NCBI GenBank assembly: GCA_025210235.1
Contig: JAOASG010000057.1
Location: 48,896-112,895, forward strand
Length of the DNA stretch: 64,000 bases
Origin: Vallitalea sp.
Lineage (GTDB): Bacteria; Bacillota; Clostridia; Lachnospirales; Vallitaleaceae
Direction of reading: 5' to 3'
The notes under the pieces are model-generated. The model had not been told where the DNA came from. It saw only the letters and a program-made list of their open reading frames with translations, and ran no database searches. The translations under genes and the position numbers were made by a program. Positions 9,649-17,200 of this stretch are shown piece by piece. Position 1 is the first letter of the stretch. Each line of letters opens with the position of its first letter.

Positions 9649-10131
9649 ATGGTTAAGAAAATAAAATCTTTTGATAAAATAGATTATCAAATTATAAAGG
9701 AATTATCTAAGAATGCTAGAGCTTCTGCATCTGTTATTGCAAAAGCCATTGATGTAAATGAAAGAACTGTTAGAAGAAGAATTACTAGGTTAGTTGACAC
9801 AAAGGCAATTCGCATTACAACTATAGTTGAGCCTAGTATGTTCGGTTATCATTCTATTGCCGATATTAACTTAAAAGTAGAAGAAGAAGTATATGACGAT
9901 TTTATTAAATCGTGCAAAAAAAACCCAAATGTATGTTATATAGCATCAGGATGGGGAAAGGCTAATCTTGCTATTGAAACAAGATTTGTAGATAATGAAG
10001 AAATGTATGATTTTATTAATTATACATTACCACAAACAGAAGGAATTGAGGTTGTTAATTTCTTTATTATACCTAAAATTATTTATAATATTGATAGTTG
10101 GCTACCTAATAAAAGTGATTTTAAGGAGTAG
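9649..10131 (+). CDS. Lrp/AsnC-family transcriptional regulator
   Basis: A 160-residue DNA-binding regulator. The N-terminal winged helix-turn-helix (KIDYQIIKELSKNARASASV through VNERTVRRRITRL, residues about 6-55) matches AsnC/Lrp, followed by a short ligand-sensing RAM domain. A longer frame runs back to 9577 through AT-rich non-coding sequence; the ATG at 9649 has GGGAG nearby and begins just before the HTH, so I took it. Divergent from the agmatine operon, it is the natural candidate for its regulator, whereas enterococcal agmatine operons use a LuxR-type protein. The ligand is unknown. Confidence 0.88.
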   Translation: MVKKIKSFDKIDYQIIKELSKNARASASVIAKAIDVNERTVRRRITRLVDTKAIRITTIVEPSMFGYHSIADINLKVEEEVYDDFIKSCKKNPNVCYIASGWGKANLAIETRFVDNEEMYDFINYTLPQTEGIEVVNFFIIPKIIYNIDSWLPNKSDFKE

Positions 10132-10144
10132 TATAAATATACTT

Positions 10145-10199
10145 GACTAACAACGTAAGAACTCTAACTGACAATAGTATCGGTTAGAGTTCTTTAGTC
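10145..10199. terminator. bidirectional hairpin between convergent Lrp and GntR genes
   Basis: A 12-base perfect stem AAGAACTCTAAC (10157-10168) / GTTAGAGTTCTT (10183-10194), flanked by GACTAA / TTAGTC. It lies between two convergent genes and probably ends both transcripts, although neither side has a long T run. Confidence 0.6.
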
Positions 10200-10257
10200 G
10201 TGTAATAAGAAATATATTGTTAAATTGTAGGATACATTATATTTATTAAATTAAAGT

Positions 10258-10947
10258 TTAATAGTCATCTAGTTGTATCCAAGTAGAAAGACTTATGCTA
10301 TTAAATTCCTTTAGGTTCTTAAATAACTCATCTAATTCTAACAAAGCTTTTTTAACATCTCCATCAGCAATAGCATCCATTAGTTTTGCATGGCTATAAT
10401 TAACTTTTGAAGTTAACTCTTTATCAATAAAATAGTTAAGATAGTACTGCCTTCTAGCTAAAGCGTGTTGAGGTAATAACATTTGGCCAATAAACGGATT
10501 TTTACTAGCTTTACACAATAACCTATTAAACTCATCATCAATTCGTAAAGCTTCTATTGCAGGTGCCCATTCTTCGGTAACTTTCCTATATTCACTAGCT
10601 AGTTGTTTTAATTTTTTTCGTTCTGCTGGAAAGGCATATTTTGCAGCTCTTTTAACAACTAACTCTTCTAATACTTTTCTAGGTTCCATTTGTAACAATA
10701 ATTCTTCCACTGTAACTATACGTATTAAAATTCCTTTGCGAGGAATTGTTTTAAACAAATGAGTTGATTCTAAACGTTTCAATGCTTCACGAACAGGGGT
10801 ACGCCCAATGTTGAGATATTCACTAATCTCTTTCTCAGAAACAATGCTTCCTGGTTTCAATTCTGCAGTTACAATCATTTCTTCTATTTTTTTACTAGCA
10901 TCATCAACTAGAAAATCAGCATTTTTCTGTTTGAACTTATATTCCAT
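10258..10947 (-). CDS. GntR-family transcriptional regulator (FadR/FCD type)
   Basis: A 229-residue regulator. The N-terminal winged HTH (KPGSIVSEKEISEYLNIGRTP then VREALKRLES) is the classic GntR DNA-binding domain at about residues 25-75, and the helical C-terminal part fits the FCD ligand domain. The ATG at 10947 follows AAGGAG; upstream in-frame sequence has no better start. It is divergent from a BenE-type permease gene, and a perfect palindrome in the gap is a candidate operator. The effector is unknown; it is probably the substrate or product of the neighbouring permease/oxidoreductase pair. Confidence 0.88.
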   Translation of the reverse strand: MEYKFKQKNADFLVDDASKKIEEMIVTAELKPGSIVSEKEISEYLNIGRTPVREALKRLESTHLFKTIPRKGILIRIVTVEELLLQMEPRKVLEELVVKRAAKYAFPAERKKLKQLASEYRKVTEEWAPAIEALRIDDEFNRLLCKASKNPFIGQMLLPQHALARRQYYLNYFIDKELTSKVNYSHAKLMDAIADGDVKKALLELDELFKNLKEFNSISLSTWIQLDDY

Positions 10948-11276
10948 TATAATTCTCCTTCCTCTCACTTTGAATTATAACATATCTAATAATTTTATTA
11001 TATACAAAAAAACATATTCAATTTTAGATAAGAGCATAGGATAGTATATTATATTAAAAATTACTAATATGTATTGACTTTTTTGACATAAAATGATAAA
11101 TTATAACTATAATATATCAGTAATATATTACAGAAATATTATTAGTATATTATATATTTCTAGTCTTAAATTTTCATCTAAACTTCACTATAATATATAT
11201 TTTATAACGTATTACATAGAATGTATTTCATTTTAGTGTGGTTAAAGCCTATCATAATATTTTAAGGAGGATTAAT
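10948..11276. promoter_or_regulatory. divergent promoter region with 12-bp palindromic operator candidate
   Basis: A 329-base AT-rich gap between the GntR gene and the permease operon. Candidate plus-strand promoters are TTGACT (11074) with TAAATT 17 bases later, or TTGACA (11083) with TATAAT at 11108. The perfect palindrome GTAATATATTAC at 11120-11131 lies just after the second -10 box, as expected for a repressor site, and related TTACTAATAT / ATTATTAGTAT boxes flank it. Assignment to the GntR protein is inference. Confidence 0.45.
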
Positions 11277-12557
11277 ATGAATCATAGCATTATTCAAGGT
11301 ATTAAGGATTTACCAAAGCATTTAAATTCTAAGACAATAAGCTCAGGTGTTATTGCAGGTATTTTTGGTTGGTGTACAGCACTTATATTATTTGCTAATG
11401 GTAATGCTTGCGGATGGAGTATGCAAGAAACATCTTCTTGGATCTTTGCATGCTGGGTATTCGGACCAATTTTAGGTATTATTTTATCATTAAAGTATAA
11501 AACTCCAATACCAGGTGCTTGGTCTATATCAGGAGCTGCAATTGTTGTATCAGGAGCTTCGGCAGGTTATTCTTTGCAACAGTTATGTACAGGATTTTTA
11601 TTAGCAGGTATATTAGTGCTTGTTTTAGGGGTAACAGGATTAATCAGTAAAGTAATGAAATTTTTACCTATGCCTATTGTAATGGGAATGACTGCAGGAT
11701 GTTTATTTAAATTTGTAACAAATATGGTAAACTTTATATTTGATTGGTCAAGTAATATAAATGAACCCAATTATAGTAAATATCTATTAATTGCATTTTT
11801 TGCAATTGCAGCATGGTTAATATTTACTAAGTTTAGACCTGTAATTAAAGTTATACCTCCAATTTTAGCCGCTTTTGCAGTTGTAATTATATGTGTATTT
11901 GCTTTTGGATTATATGATGCTTCAACTTTACAAGGGATTAAGTTCTATGGTCCAAAATTTATAGGATATTCTTTTGAAAATATGGGAGGAGTATTTGTAT
12001 CAGTTTCCCTTCCGTTAGCACTTCTTGTTATTGGTGCAGAAAATGCCCAAGCTATTGGTGTATTAAAAAGCCAAGATTATGAACCACCTGTTAAGAGCAT
12101 GACTATATGGTCAGGCATTGGTGGTGTTATTACCTCTTTATTTGGTGGACATAATGCTAATATTGCAGGTCCTATGACTGCAATTGTTGCATCTGATGAA
12201 TCAGGAGATAATAAAGATGATCGTTATGCTGCTGCTGTTGTATGTGGTATATGGTGTTCTATTATTGGTATCTTTGCTAGTTTATTAGTACCTTTTCTAA
12301 GTACTATGCCACTTAAATTAATCTATTTAGTAGCAGGTTTAGCAATGGTTGGTGTAATATTATCATCTTTACAATCAGCTTTTAAAGCTAATAAATTCCA
12401 AATTTCAGCTTTCTTTGCTTTCTTTATAGCATTATCACAAAAATCATTTTTAGGTATTGGTTCAGCTTTTTGGGCATTATTAGCTGGAATTATTATAGCA
12501 GCAGTACTAGAGACTAAAGACTTAAAACAAATTATGAATAACAAAAATAAAAATTAA
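11277..12557 (+). CDS. BenE-type benzoate/H+ symporter-family permease
   Basis: A 426-residue membrane protein with about 12 hydrophobic segments. The segment KTPIPGAWSISGAAIV near residue 75 and the later MGMTAGCLFKF match the benzoate:H+ symporter (BenE) family. A GGAGG site lies just before the ATG at 11277; an earlier frame start at 11238 has no such site. It is followed 12 bases later by an FAD oxidoreductase gene in one operon under a divergent GntR regulator. The true substrate is unknown; no aromatic-degradation genes are nearby, so the name should not be read as a benzoate function. Confidence 0.78.
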   Translation: MNHSIIQGIKDLPKHLNSKTISSGVIAGIFGWCTALILFANGNACGWSMQETSSWIFACWVFGPILGIILSLKYKTPIPGAWSISGAAIVVSGASAGYSLQQLCTGFLLAGILVLVLGVTGLISKVMKFLPMPIVMGMTAGCLFKFVTNMVNFIFDWSSNINEPNYSKYLLIAFFAIAAWLIFTKFRPVIKVIPPILAAFAVVIICVFAFGLYDASTLQGIKFYGPKFIGYSFENMGGVFVSVSLPLALLVIGAENAQAIGVLKSQDYEPPVKSMTIWSGIGGVITSLFGGHNANIAGPMTAIVASDESGDNKDDRYAAAVVCGIWCSIIGIFASLLVPFLSTMPLKLIYLVAGLAMVGVILSSLQSAFKANKFQISAFFAFFIALSQKSFLGIGSAFWALLAGIIIAAVLETKDLKQIMNNKNKN

Positions 12558-12569
12558 TGAGGAATTATT

Positions 12570-13931
12570 ATGAAAAAATATAAAAATTTAATTACTTTTG
12601 ATTCTAATTGTGATTTACCAGTTTATGATGAAGTAGATGTTCTAGTTGCAGGTGGTGGACCAGCAGGAATAGCAGCCGCTGAGACAGCAGCAAGACATAA
12701 TAATAAAACATTACTTGTTGAAAGACTGGGATTTCTAGGTGGAGCATCTGTAGCTGGTTACTCAGGTACATTCTGTGGGATGTATTATGGATGTGATAAT
12801 CCATTAGAAGAAGAACCAAAACAAGCAGTTTTTGGTTGGACAAATAAATTTTACGAAGCATTAAAAGAAAAAAATGGCGTTACCGAACCGCAACCATATG
12901 GAAAAACATTTTTAGTACCTCATAATCCACAAGTTTTCAAGGAAGTTGCTGAAGATATGATTCTAGAAGCAGGAGGAAAAATATTATATCATTCAACAAT
13001 AGTTGGTGTTATTAAAGAACTTGATGAATTTAAAGGTGTTGTTATTGATACAAAGAGTGGTCTGGCTCAGATAAAATCAAAAGTAATAATTGATGCAACT
13101 GGAGATGCTGATATCATTTATCGTGCAGGTTATGAATATACTATGGGTGATAATGGTGTAATTCAAAATCCAACTATGATATTCCGACTTGGTGGAGTCA
13201 ATGTGAAAAAATTCTTTGATTATTGGGGTAATGATAGAATATCTCCTGATAAAGTAACAGAAGCTATGAAACACGCTATTAAAAAAGGAGCTAAACTTCC
13301 TAGACTTAAAGTTTGGGTATATCATACAACAAGACCTAACGAATTGTTTATGAATGTTACACTACTTACTGGTAGAGATGGACATCTACTAAATGTATGT
13401 GACCCAGATGATCATACAGAAGCGGAACAAGTTGCACGTAAGCAAGTCAACGAATATGCAAAATTCTTCAAAGAATACATACCTGGCTGCGAACAGTCAT
13501 TTATTAATGATTTATCTTGTGAAGTTGGAGTTAGACAAACTAGAAGTATTGTTGGAATTGATAAATTATTAAATGAAGATGTCAAAAATGCTAGGAAAAG
13601 AAGTGACGGTATAGTAGCTTGTCCATGGCCAATTGAATTACATAATGGGGAGAAACCATATCTTTTTTGGCTAATTAATGATTATTATGAAATTCCTTAT
13701 GGTGCTCTAGTTCCCGCAGTTGGTGAAAATCTAATTGTTGCAGGTAGAAATCTTAGTGCGGAACATCATGCCTTAGCAAGTTGTCGTGTAATTGCGCAAT
13801 GTTTTGGCTATGGTCATGCAGCAGCATTAGCGGCAAATAAATCGGTGAAAGAGAATGTTAAATTTAGAGAAATTAAAGGAGAAGAAGTAAGGAAACTATT
13901 GAATCTTGAAGATGCAAGGTTAGGACAATAA
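12570..13931 (+). CDS. FAD-dependent oxidoreductase (FAD_oxidored type)
   Basis: A 453-residue flavoprotein. The N-terminal dinucleotide-binding motif VLVAGGGPAGIAAAETAAR and the following GGASVAGYSGTFCGMYYG match the FAD-dependent oxidoreductases of Pfam FAD_oxidored; the C-terminal LIVAGRNLSAEHHALASCR is the second FAD contact seen in this family. The substrate is not known. It shares an operon with the BenE-type permease, so it probably acts on the imported compound. A strong terminator follows. Confidence 0.8.
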   Translation: MKKYKNLITFDSNCDLPVYDEVDVLVAGGGPAGIAAAETAARHNNKTLLVERLGFLGGASVAGYSGTFCGMYYGCDNPLEEEPKQAVFGWTNKFYEALKEKNGVTEPQPYGKTFLVPHNPQVFKEVAEDMILEAGGKILYHSTIVGVIKELDEFKGVVIDTKSGLAQIKSKVIIDATGDADIIYRAGYEYTMGDNGVIQNPTMIFRLGGVNVKKFFDYWGNDRISPDKVTEAMKHAIKKGAKLPRLKVWVYHTTRPNELFMNVTLLTGRDGHLLNVCDPDDHTEAEQVARKQVNEYAKFFKEYIPGCEQSFINDLSCEVGVRQTRSIVGIDKLLNEDVKNARKRSDGIVACPWPIELHNGEKPYLFWLINDYYEIPYGALVPAVGENLIVAGRNLSAEHHALASCRVIAQCFGYGHAAALAANKSVKENVKFREIKGEEVRKLLNLEDARLGQ

Positions 13932-13980
13932 TTGTTTAATACACACATTTTTTAATTTCTTTTGTTGTTACATTAAAAAT

Positions 13981-14024
13981 AATGAGGTTACAGTATACAT
14001 ATTATACTGTAACCTCATTTAGTT
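13981..14024 (+). terminator. terminator of permease-oxidoreductase operon
   Basis: A perfect 17-bp stem (arms 13981-13997 and 14003-14019, beginning AATGAGGTTACAG) around a 5-base loop, followed by TAGTTT, 50 bases after the stop codon. Confidence 0.85.
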
Positions 14025-14103
14025 TATTCATCTTGATTCAAAAAGAAAAATCTTATATAATATAGTAAACGATTACTATTGATCAAGTAGTTGCATTAGG
14101 TTC

Positions 14104-14265
14104 ATGTCTAAAGTTAAAGAAGATTATTATAAACCAAACCCAGAAAAACATGAAACATATAAGAAGTTATTTAAAGAATATAAATTACTTCATGATTACT
14201 ATGGTAAAGGTGGTAATGATGTAATGAAACGATTAAAAGATATTAAATTAGAAAGTAGAAATTAA
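14104..14265 (+). pseudogene. C-terminal remnant of a ribulokinase (FGGY kinase) gene
   Basis: An open frame of 53 residues beginning MSKVKEDYYKPNPEK and containing LLHDYYGKGGNDVMKRLKDI. This matches the extreme C-terminus of L-ribulokinase (AraB), where a YKPN segment is followed by a DYFGRGGNDVMKRLKEI-like end. Nothing else of the ~530-residue kinase is present: upstream are only stops and AT-rich sequence, with a possible out-of-frame scrap reading IDQVVALGS just before it. No good ribosome-binding site precedes the ATG. It lies between two terminators. The best reading is a decayed araB gene left after a deletion; the match is from memory of the family. Confidence 0.6.
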
Positions 14266-14290
14266 TAGAAATATAGCATACTATATATAT

Positions 14291-14331
14291 AAACAAGACC
14301 ACAATTTAGTAATTAAATTGTGGTCTTGTTT
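14291..14331. terminator. strong hairpin terminator after ribulokinase remnant
   Basis: A perfect 18-bp stem (arms 14291-14308 and 14314-14331, AAACAAGACCACAA start) with a five-base loop and a T-rich 3' arm ending TTGTTT. It is probably the original terminator of the lost sugar kinase operon. Confidence 0.8.
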
Positions 14332-14463
14332 ATAATAATTAGAAGATATGGTATAATGTATATCGAACTATATTAATACTAACAAACATAGTATTATTAA
14401 ACTATGATTCAACAAAAAGGAAATTAAATTACTTTTGAAGATTAATTATACAAGGAGTTTATA

Positions 14464-15177
14464 ATGGCACAAATTATTAATAAGTCAAACCATTTAAGAA
14501 AAGAATTATTTTTAGAATATTTAAAAATAGCAGTATGTTTTATTTTTGCAGTTTTTTGCGCTTTCTTAGCTTTTTATACCTATGGATTTTCATTGATTGC
14601 AACATTAATACTAGGTATATATATTAAAAAACTTAAAGTTAATAGTGATATATTAAAAAGTGGACTAAAAGGAGAAAAAGAAGTTTTGGATTTATTATCT
14701 AACCTACCAAAAAGATATAAGGTCATATCAGATATATTAATTCAAGGTAAAAATACTTCAAGCCAGATTGACTATGTAATAATAGGATCTAACGGAATAT
14801 TTATAGTAGAAGCTAAAAACATAAAAGGAACTATTAGTGGAAAAAATGGGTCAAAATATTTAACTCAAGTTAAAATTGGTAAAAATGGCAAAGAATATAA
14901 AAGAGAACTATATAATCCAACATTACAAGTGAAAGGACATGTACTAGGACTTAATAAATTACTTATAAGAAATAATTTACATAAAAAAATACAAGGTATA
15001 GTATATTTTTCAAATGAGGAATCTAATGTTAATTTTAGATCTAATAATATAGTAGTATTATCAAAGAGTAAAGATGATTTGTTAAAATATATTAAAAATT
15101 ATAAAGAAGATGGCGTAAAGTTAACTCCTAAGGAACAAATGAAAATTACAGAATTACTTAAAAAACATATTATGTAA
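14464..15177 (+). CDS. NERD-domain membrane protein
   Basis: A 237-residue protein. Residues about 17-55 are hydrophobic and form one hairpin of two short membrane segments or a single long one. From residue 75 (GLKGEKEVLDLLSNLP) through the SSQIDYVIIGSNGIFIVEAKN segment it matches the NERD (nuclease-related) domain, with the D, E and K residues of the nuclease-like core present. NERD proteins are widespread in bacteria with poorly known roles, perhaps in DNA processing. It has an AAGGAG site and stands alone between a terminator and the sigma-I promoter region. Confidence 0.8.
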   Translation: MAQIINKSNHLRKELFLEYLKIAVCFIFAVFCAFLAFYTYGFSLIATLILGIYIKKLKVNSDILKSGLKGEKEVLDLLSNLPKRYKVISDILIQGKNTSSQIDYVIIGSNGIFIVEAKNIKGTISGKNGSKYLTQVKIGKNGKEYKRELYNPTLQVKGHVLGLNKLLIRNNLHKKIQGIVYFSNEESNVNFRSNNIVVLSKSKDDLLKYIKNYKEDGVKLTPKEQMKITELLKKHIM

Positions 15178-15212
15178 GCACAAAAATATAATAATTTAAA
15201 TTTTATAAAAAG

Positions 15213-15243
15213 TTACCCAAAAAAAAATCATCCTACGAATAAT
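15213..15243 (+). promoter_or_regulatory. candidate sigma-I promoter
   Basis: The elements TTACCCAAA (ACCC at 15215-15218) and TACGAATA (CGAA at 15236-15239), 17 bases apart, resemble the ACCC(C)...CGAA promoters reported for sigma-I in Bacillus and Clostridium. It lies about 140 bases before the acidic repeat protein gene, which in turn precedes sigI-rsgI. No other good promoter is visible here. Assignment rests on remembered consensus and position. Confidence 0.45.
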
Positions 15244-15383
15244 ATAATGAAAACACAGAGAAGATGGTAATTAAACCTAAAATAAGAACAAGAAACATAT
15301 GCCAGATTGTTATGTGTAAAAAAATTAGGTGATTGCAAATACAATGAATAGCAATTACTAATAAAATATTAGGAGGATGTATC

Positions 15384-16388
15384 ATGTTAAAAAAATCAAT
15401 AAAAATTGCATCAATAGGTGTAATAGCTTTATTAAGTACAGTGTTACCAGTATCAGCAGCTAATGTTAAATCAAATAACTCAACAAAGGAATATAGTAAA
15501 TCAGATACTATTAATAAAATAATTGACGAATTAATAGAAGAGTTAATAGATGAGTGCGATCTTGAAGATGTAAAAGATGAAATAGAAGATGCAATAGACG
15601 AAGTACTAGACGAAATAGATGAACTAGATGAACTAGATGAGCTAGATGAAATAAATGATGTAAAAGAAGAAATTATAGATGAAATTAATGATGAGATTAA
15701 CGATGTATTAAGAGAACTAGGATTATATAAAATACTAATACTAAGAAAACAAATACCAAGTAAAAACAAACAAACGGTTTATATTAATAATGACTTAGAC
15801 CCAATAGACTTAAATATAAATCTAAATGGAGACGTTGATGCAGATGGAGATTGTGATATTAATTTATCTGATGAAATGATTGAGAGGATATTTGATAAAT
15901 TAATAGAAGAATGTTTGGGAGATGAAAACGAACCTGATAAAGATACAGATATAGATGCAATAGATTTGAGAGCAAATGTTGCTGCAGAAGCTAATGGAGA
16001 TGCTGAAGGTAAAATTCAATTAACTGATGAAATGATAGATGAATTAATTAGATACTGTGTAAAAGATGAAAATTATAATGAAGAATATATGGATATATTA
16101 GATTTTAATGCAAGTGTAGAAGCAGATGTTGATGTAGATGCAGATGCGAATTGTGGAGTTAAATTAAACAATGATATTATAGAAAAGATAATTAATGATG
16201 AAGATATAGAAGATATAGATATAATTGATTTTAATCTAAATGTAGATGCAGATGTAGATGCAGATGCAGATTGTGAACTTAATTTGAATGATGAAGCAAT
16301 TGATAATATAATTGATAATATAGTTGATGAGATAACTAATGACAATGAAATTGAGAAGTTAGGAAATGTTGTAAAAGGATTATTCTAG
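15384..16388 (+). CDS. secreted acidic repeat protein upstream of sigI-rsgI
   Basis: A 334-residue protein of unknown function. Residues 1-26 form a signal peptide ending in VSAA. The mature chain is extremely acidic, with a (DEL)n stretch around residues 75-95 and then four diverged repeats of roughly 45-70 residues. Each repeat combines a LDFN/IDLN strand, an alternating Asp/Ala run such as VDADVDADADC, and a helix such as LNDEAIDNIID. The Asp-rich runs look suited to Ca2+ or surface binding. A GGAGG site precedes the ATG. A sigma-I-like promoter upstream and sigI-rsgI downstream suggest it is a sigma-I target, perhaps the ligand or partner of the RsgI repeat domain; that link is inferred. 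Confidence 0.75.
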   Translation: MLKKSIKIASIGVIALLSTVLPVSAANVKSNNSTKEYSKSDTINKIIDELIEELIDECDLEDVKDEIEDAIDEVLDEIDELDELDELDEINDVKEEIIDEINDEINDVLRELGLYKILILRKQIPSKNKQTVYINNDLDPIDLNINLNGDVDADGDCDINLSDEMIERIFDKLIEECLGDENEPDKDTDIDAIDLRANVAAEANGDAEGKIQLTDEMIDELIRYCVKDENYNEEYMDILDFNASVEADVDVDADANCGVKLNNDIIEKIINDEDIEDIDIIDFNLNVDADVDADADCELNLNDEAIDNIIDNIVDEITNDNEIEKLGNVVKGLF

Positions 16389-16531
16389 TAACTATATTAA
16401 TATAATATATTATATAATTAATCAATTTTATTTAAGTTTTCATATTTAATTAAATAAAATCAGATTATATCGGGAAATTCAGTTGTGCATTATAGCTTAG
16501 TAAATAAGTAATACAAATTAAGGTGAAATTT

Positions 16532-17200
16532 ATGGATAGTCAATTGATTATTGAAGCACAAAAAAATATAGAATTAAAAAATGAAATAATTGAAAAACAT
16601 ATACCTTTGGTTATTCATACTGTTTCTAATGTACTGGGCAGATATGTATGTACTTATAATTCTTATGAGTACAGTGTTGGATTATTAGCATTAGATGAAG
16701 CTATTGATAAATATAATTCTGATAAAGGTTCATTTTCTAATTTTGCGATAATGATTATAAGAAATAGAGTTATTGATGAGATTAGAAAAGAAAAGAAACA
16801 TAATACTATTTCTTTAGAAGATTATAAGCAACCAATAGAGTGCGAAAGTCCTGATTACGATTTGAAGGAAGAGATAGAAGATATAACGAAAGAACTATCA
16901 ATATTTAGAATTTCTTTTGAAGATTTAGTTGATTCTAGTCCTAAACACTATGATACTAGATCAAGATGTATTGTTGTGTCAGAGAAATCAAGTAAAGATG
17001 AGGGGATAATTAAATTATTATATAAAAAGCTTAAATTACCAGTTAAAGAGATAATTAATAAATTCAATGAAACAAAAAGATTTTTGTATAACAATAAATC
17101 ATATATTACTTGCTTAATTATTATTTTTTATAAAGACTTTGATATTATGAAAAATTGGGTGATTGGCACTTTAAAGGATGATCAAAATGGAATTATATAG
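16532..17200 (+). CDS. sigI: RNA polymerase sigma factor SigI
   Basis: A sigma-70-family factor of 222 residues. Region 2 is visible as EYSVGLLALDEAIDKYNSD then GSFSNFAIMIIRNRVIDEIR, which is typical of SigI; the C-terminal LPVKEIINKFNETKRFL is the SigI DNA-binding part. An in-frame GTG at 16523 is nearer the AAGG and would add three residues; the ATG at 16532 has standard spacing from AAGGTG. Its 3' end overlaps rsgI by 14 bases, the usual sigma/anti-sigma pairing. In Bacillus SigI responds to heat and cell-wall stress, and in cellulolytic clostridia to polysaccharides. Confidence 0.9.
   Translation: MDSQLIIEAQKNIELKNEIIEKHIPLVIHTVSNVLGRYVCTYNSYEYSVGLLALDEAIDKYNSDKGSFSNFAIMIIRNRVIDEIRKEKKHNTISLEDYKQPIECESPDYDLKEEIEDITKELSIFRISFEDLVDSSPKHYDTRSRCIVVSEKSSKDEGIIKLLYKKLKLPVKEIINKFNETKRFLYNNKSYITCLIIIFYKDFDIMKNWVIGTLKDDQNGII

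Noticed and set aside
12604..12861. An 85-codon minus-strand frame inside the FAD oxidoreductase gene
   Set aside because: It overlaps a well-supported flavoprotein gene, has no ribosome-binding site and is low-complexity Leu/His-rich.
15233..15769. A 178-codon Ser/Ile-rich minus-strand frame
   Set aside because: It is the shadow of the GAT/GAA-rich acidic protein gene plus its leader, with poly-Ser from the Asp/Glu codon repeats.
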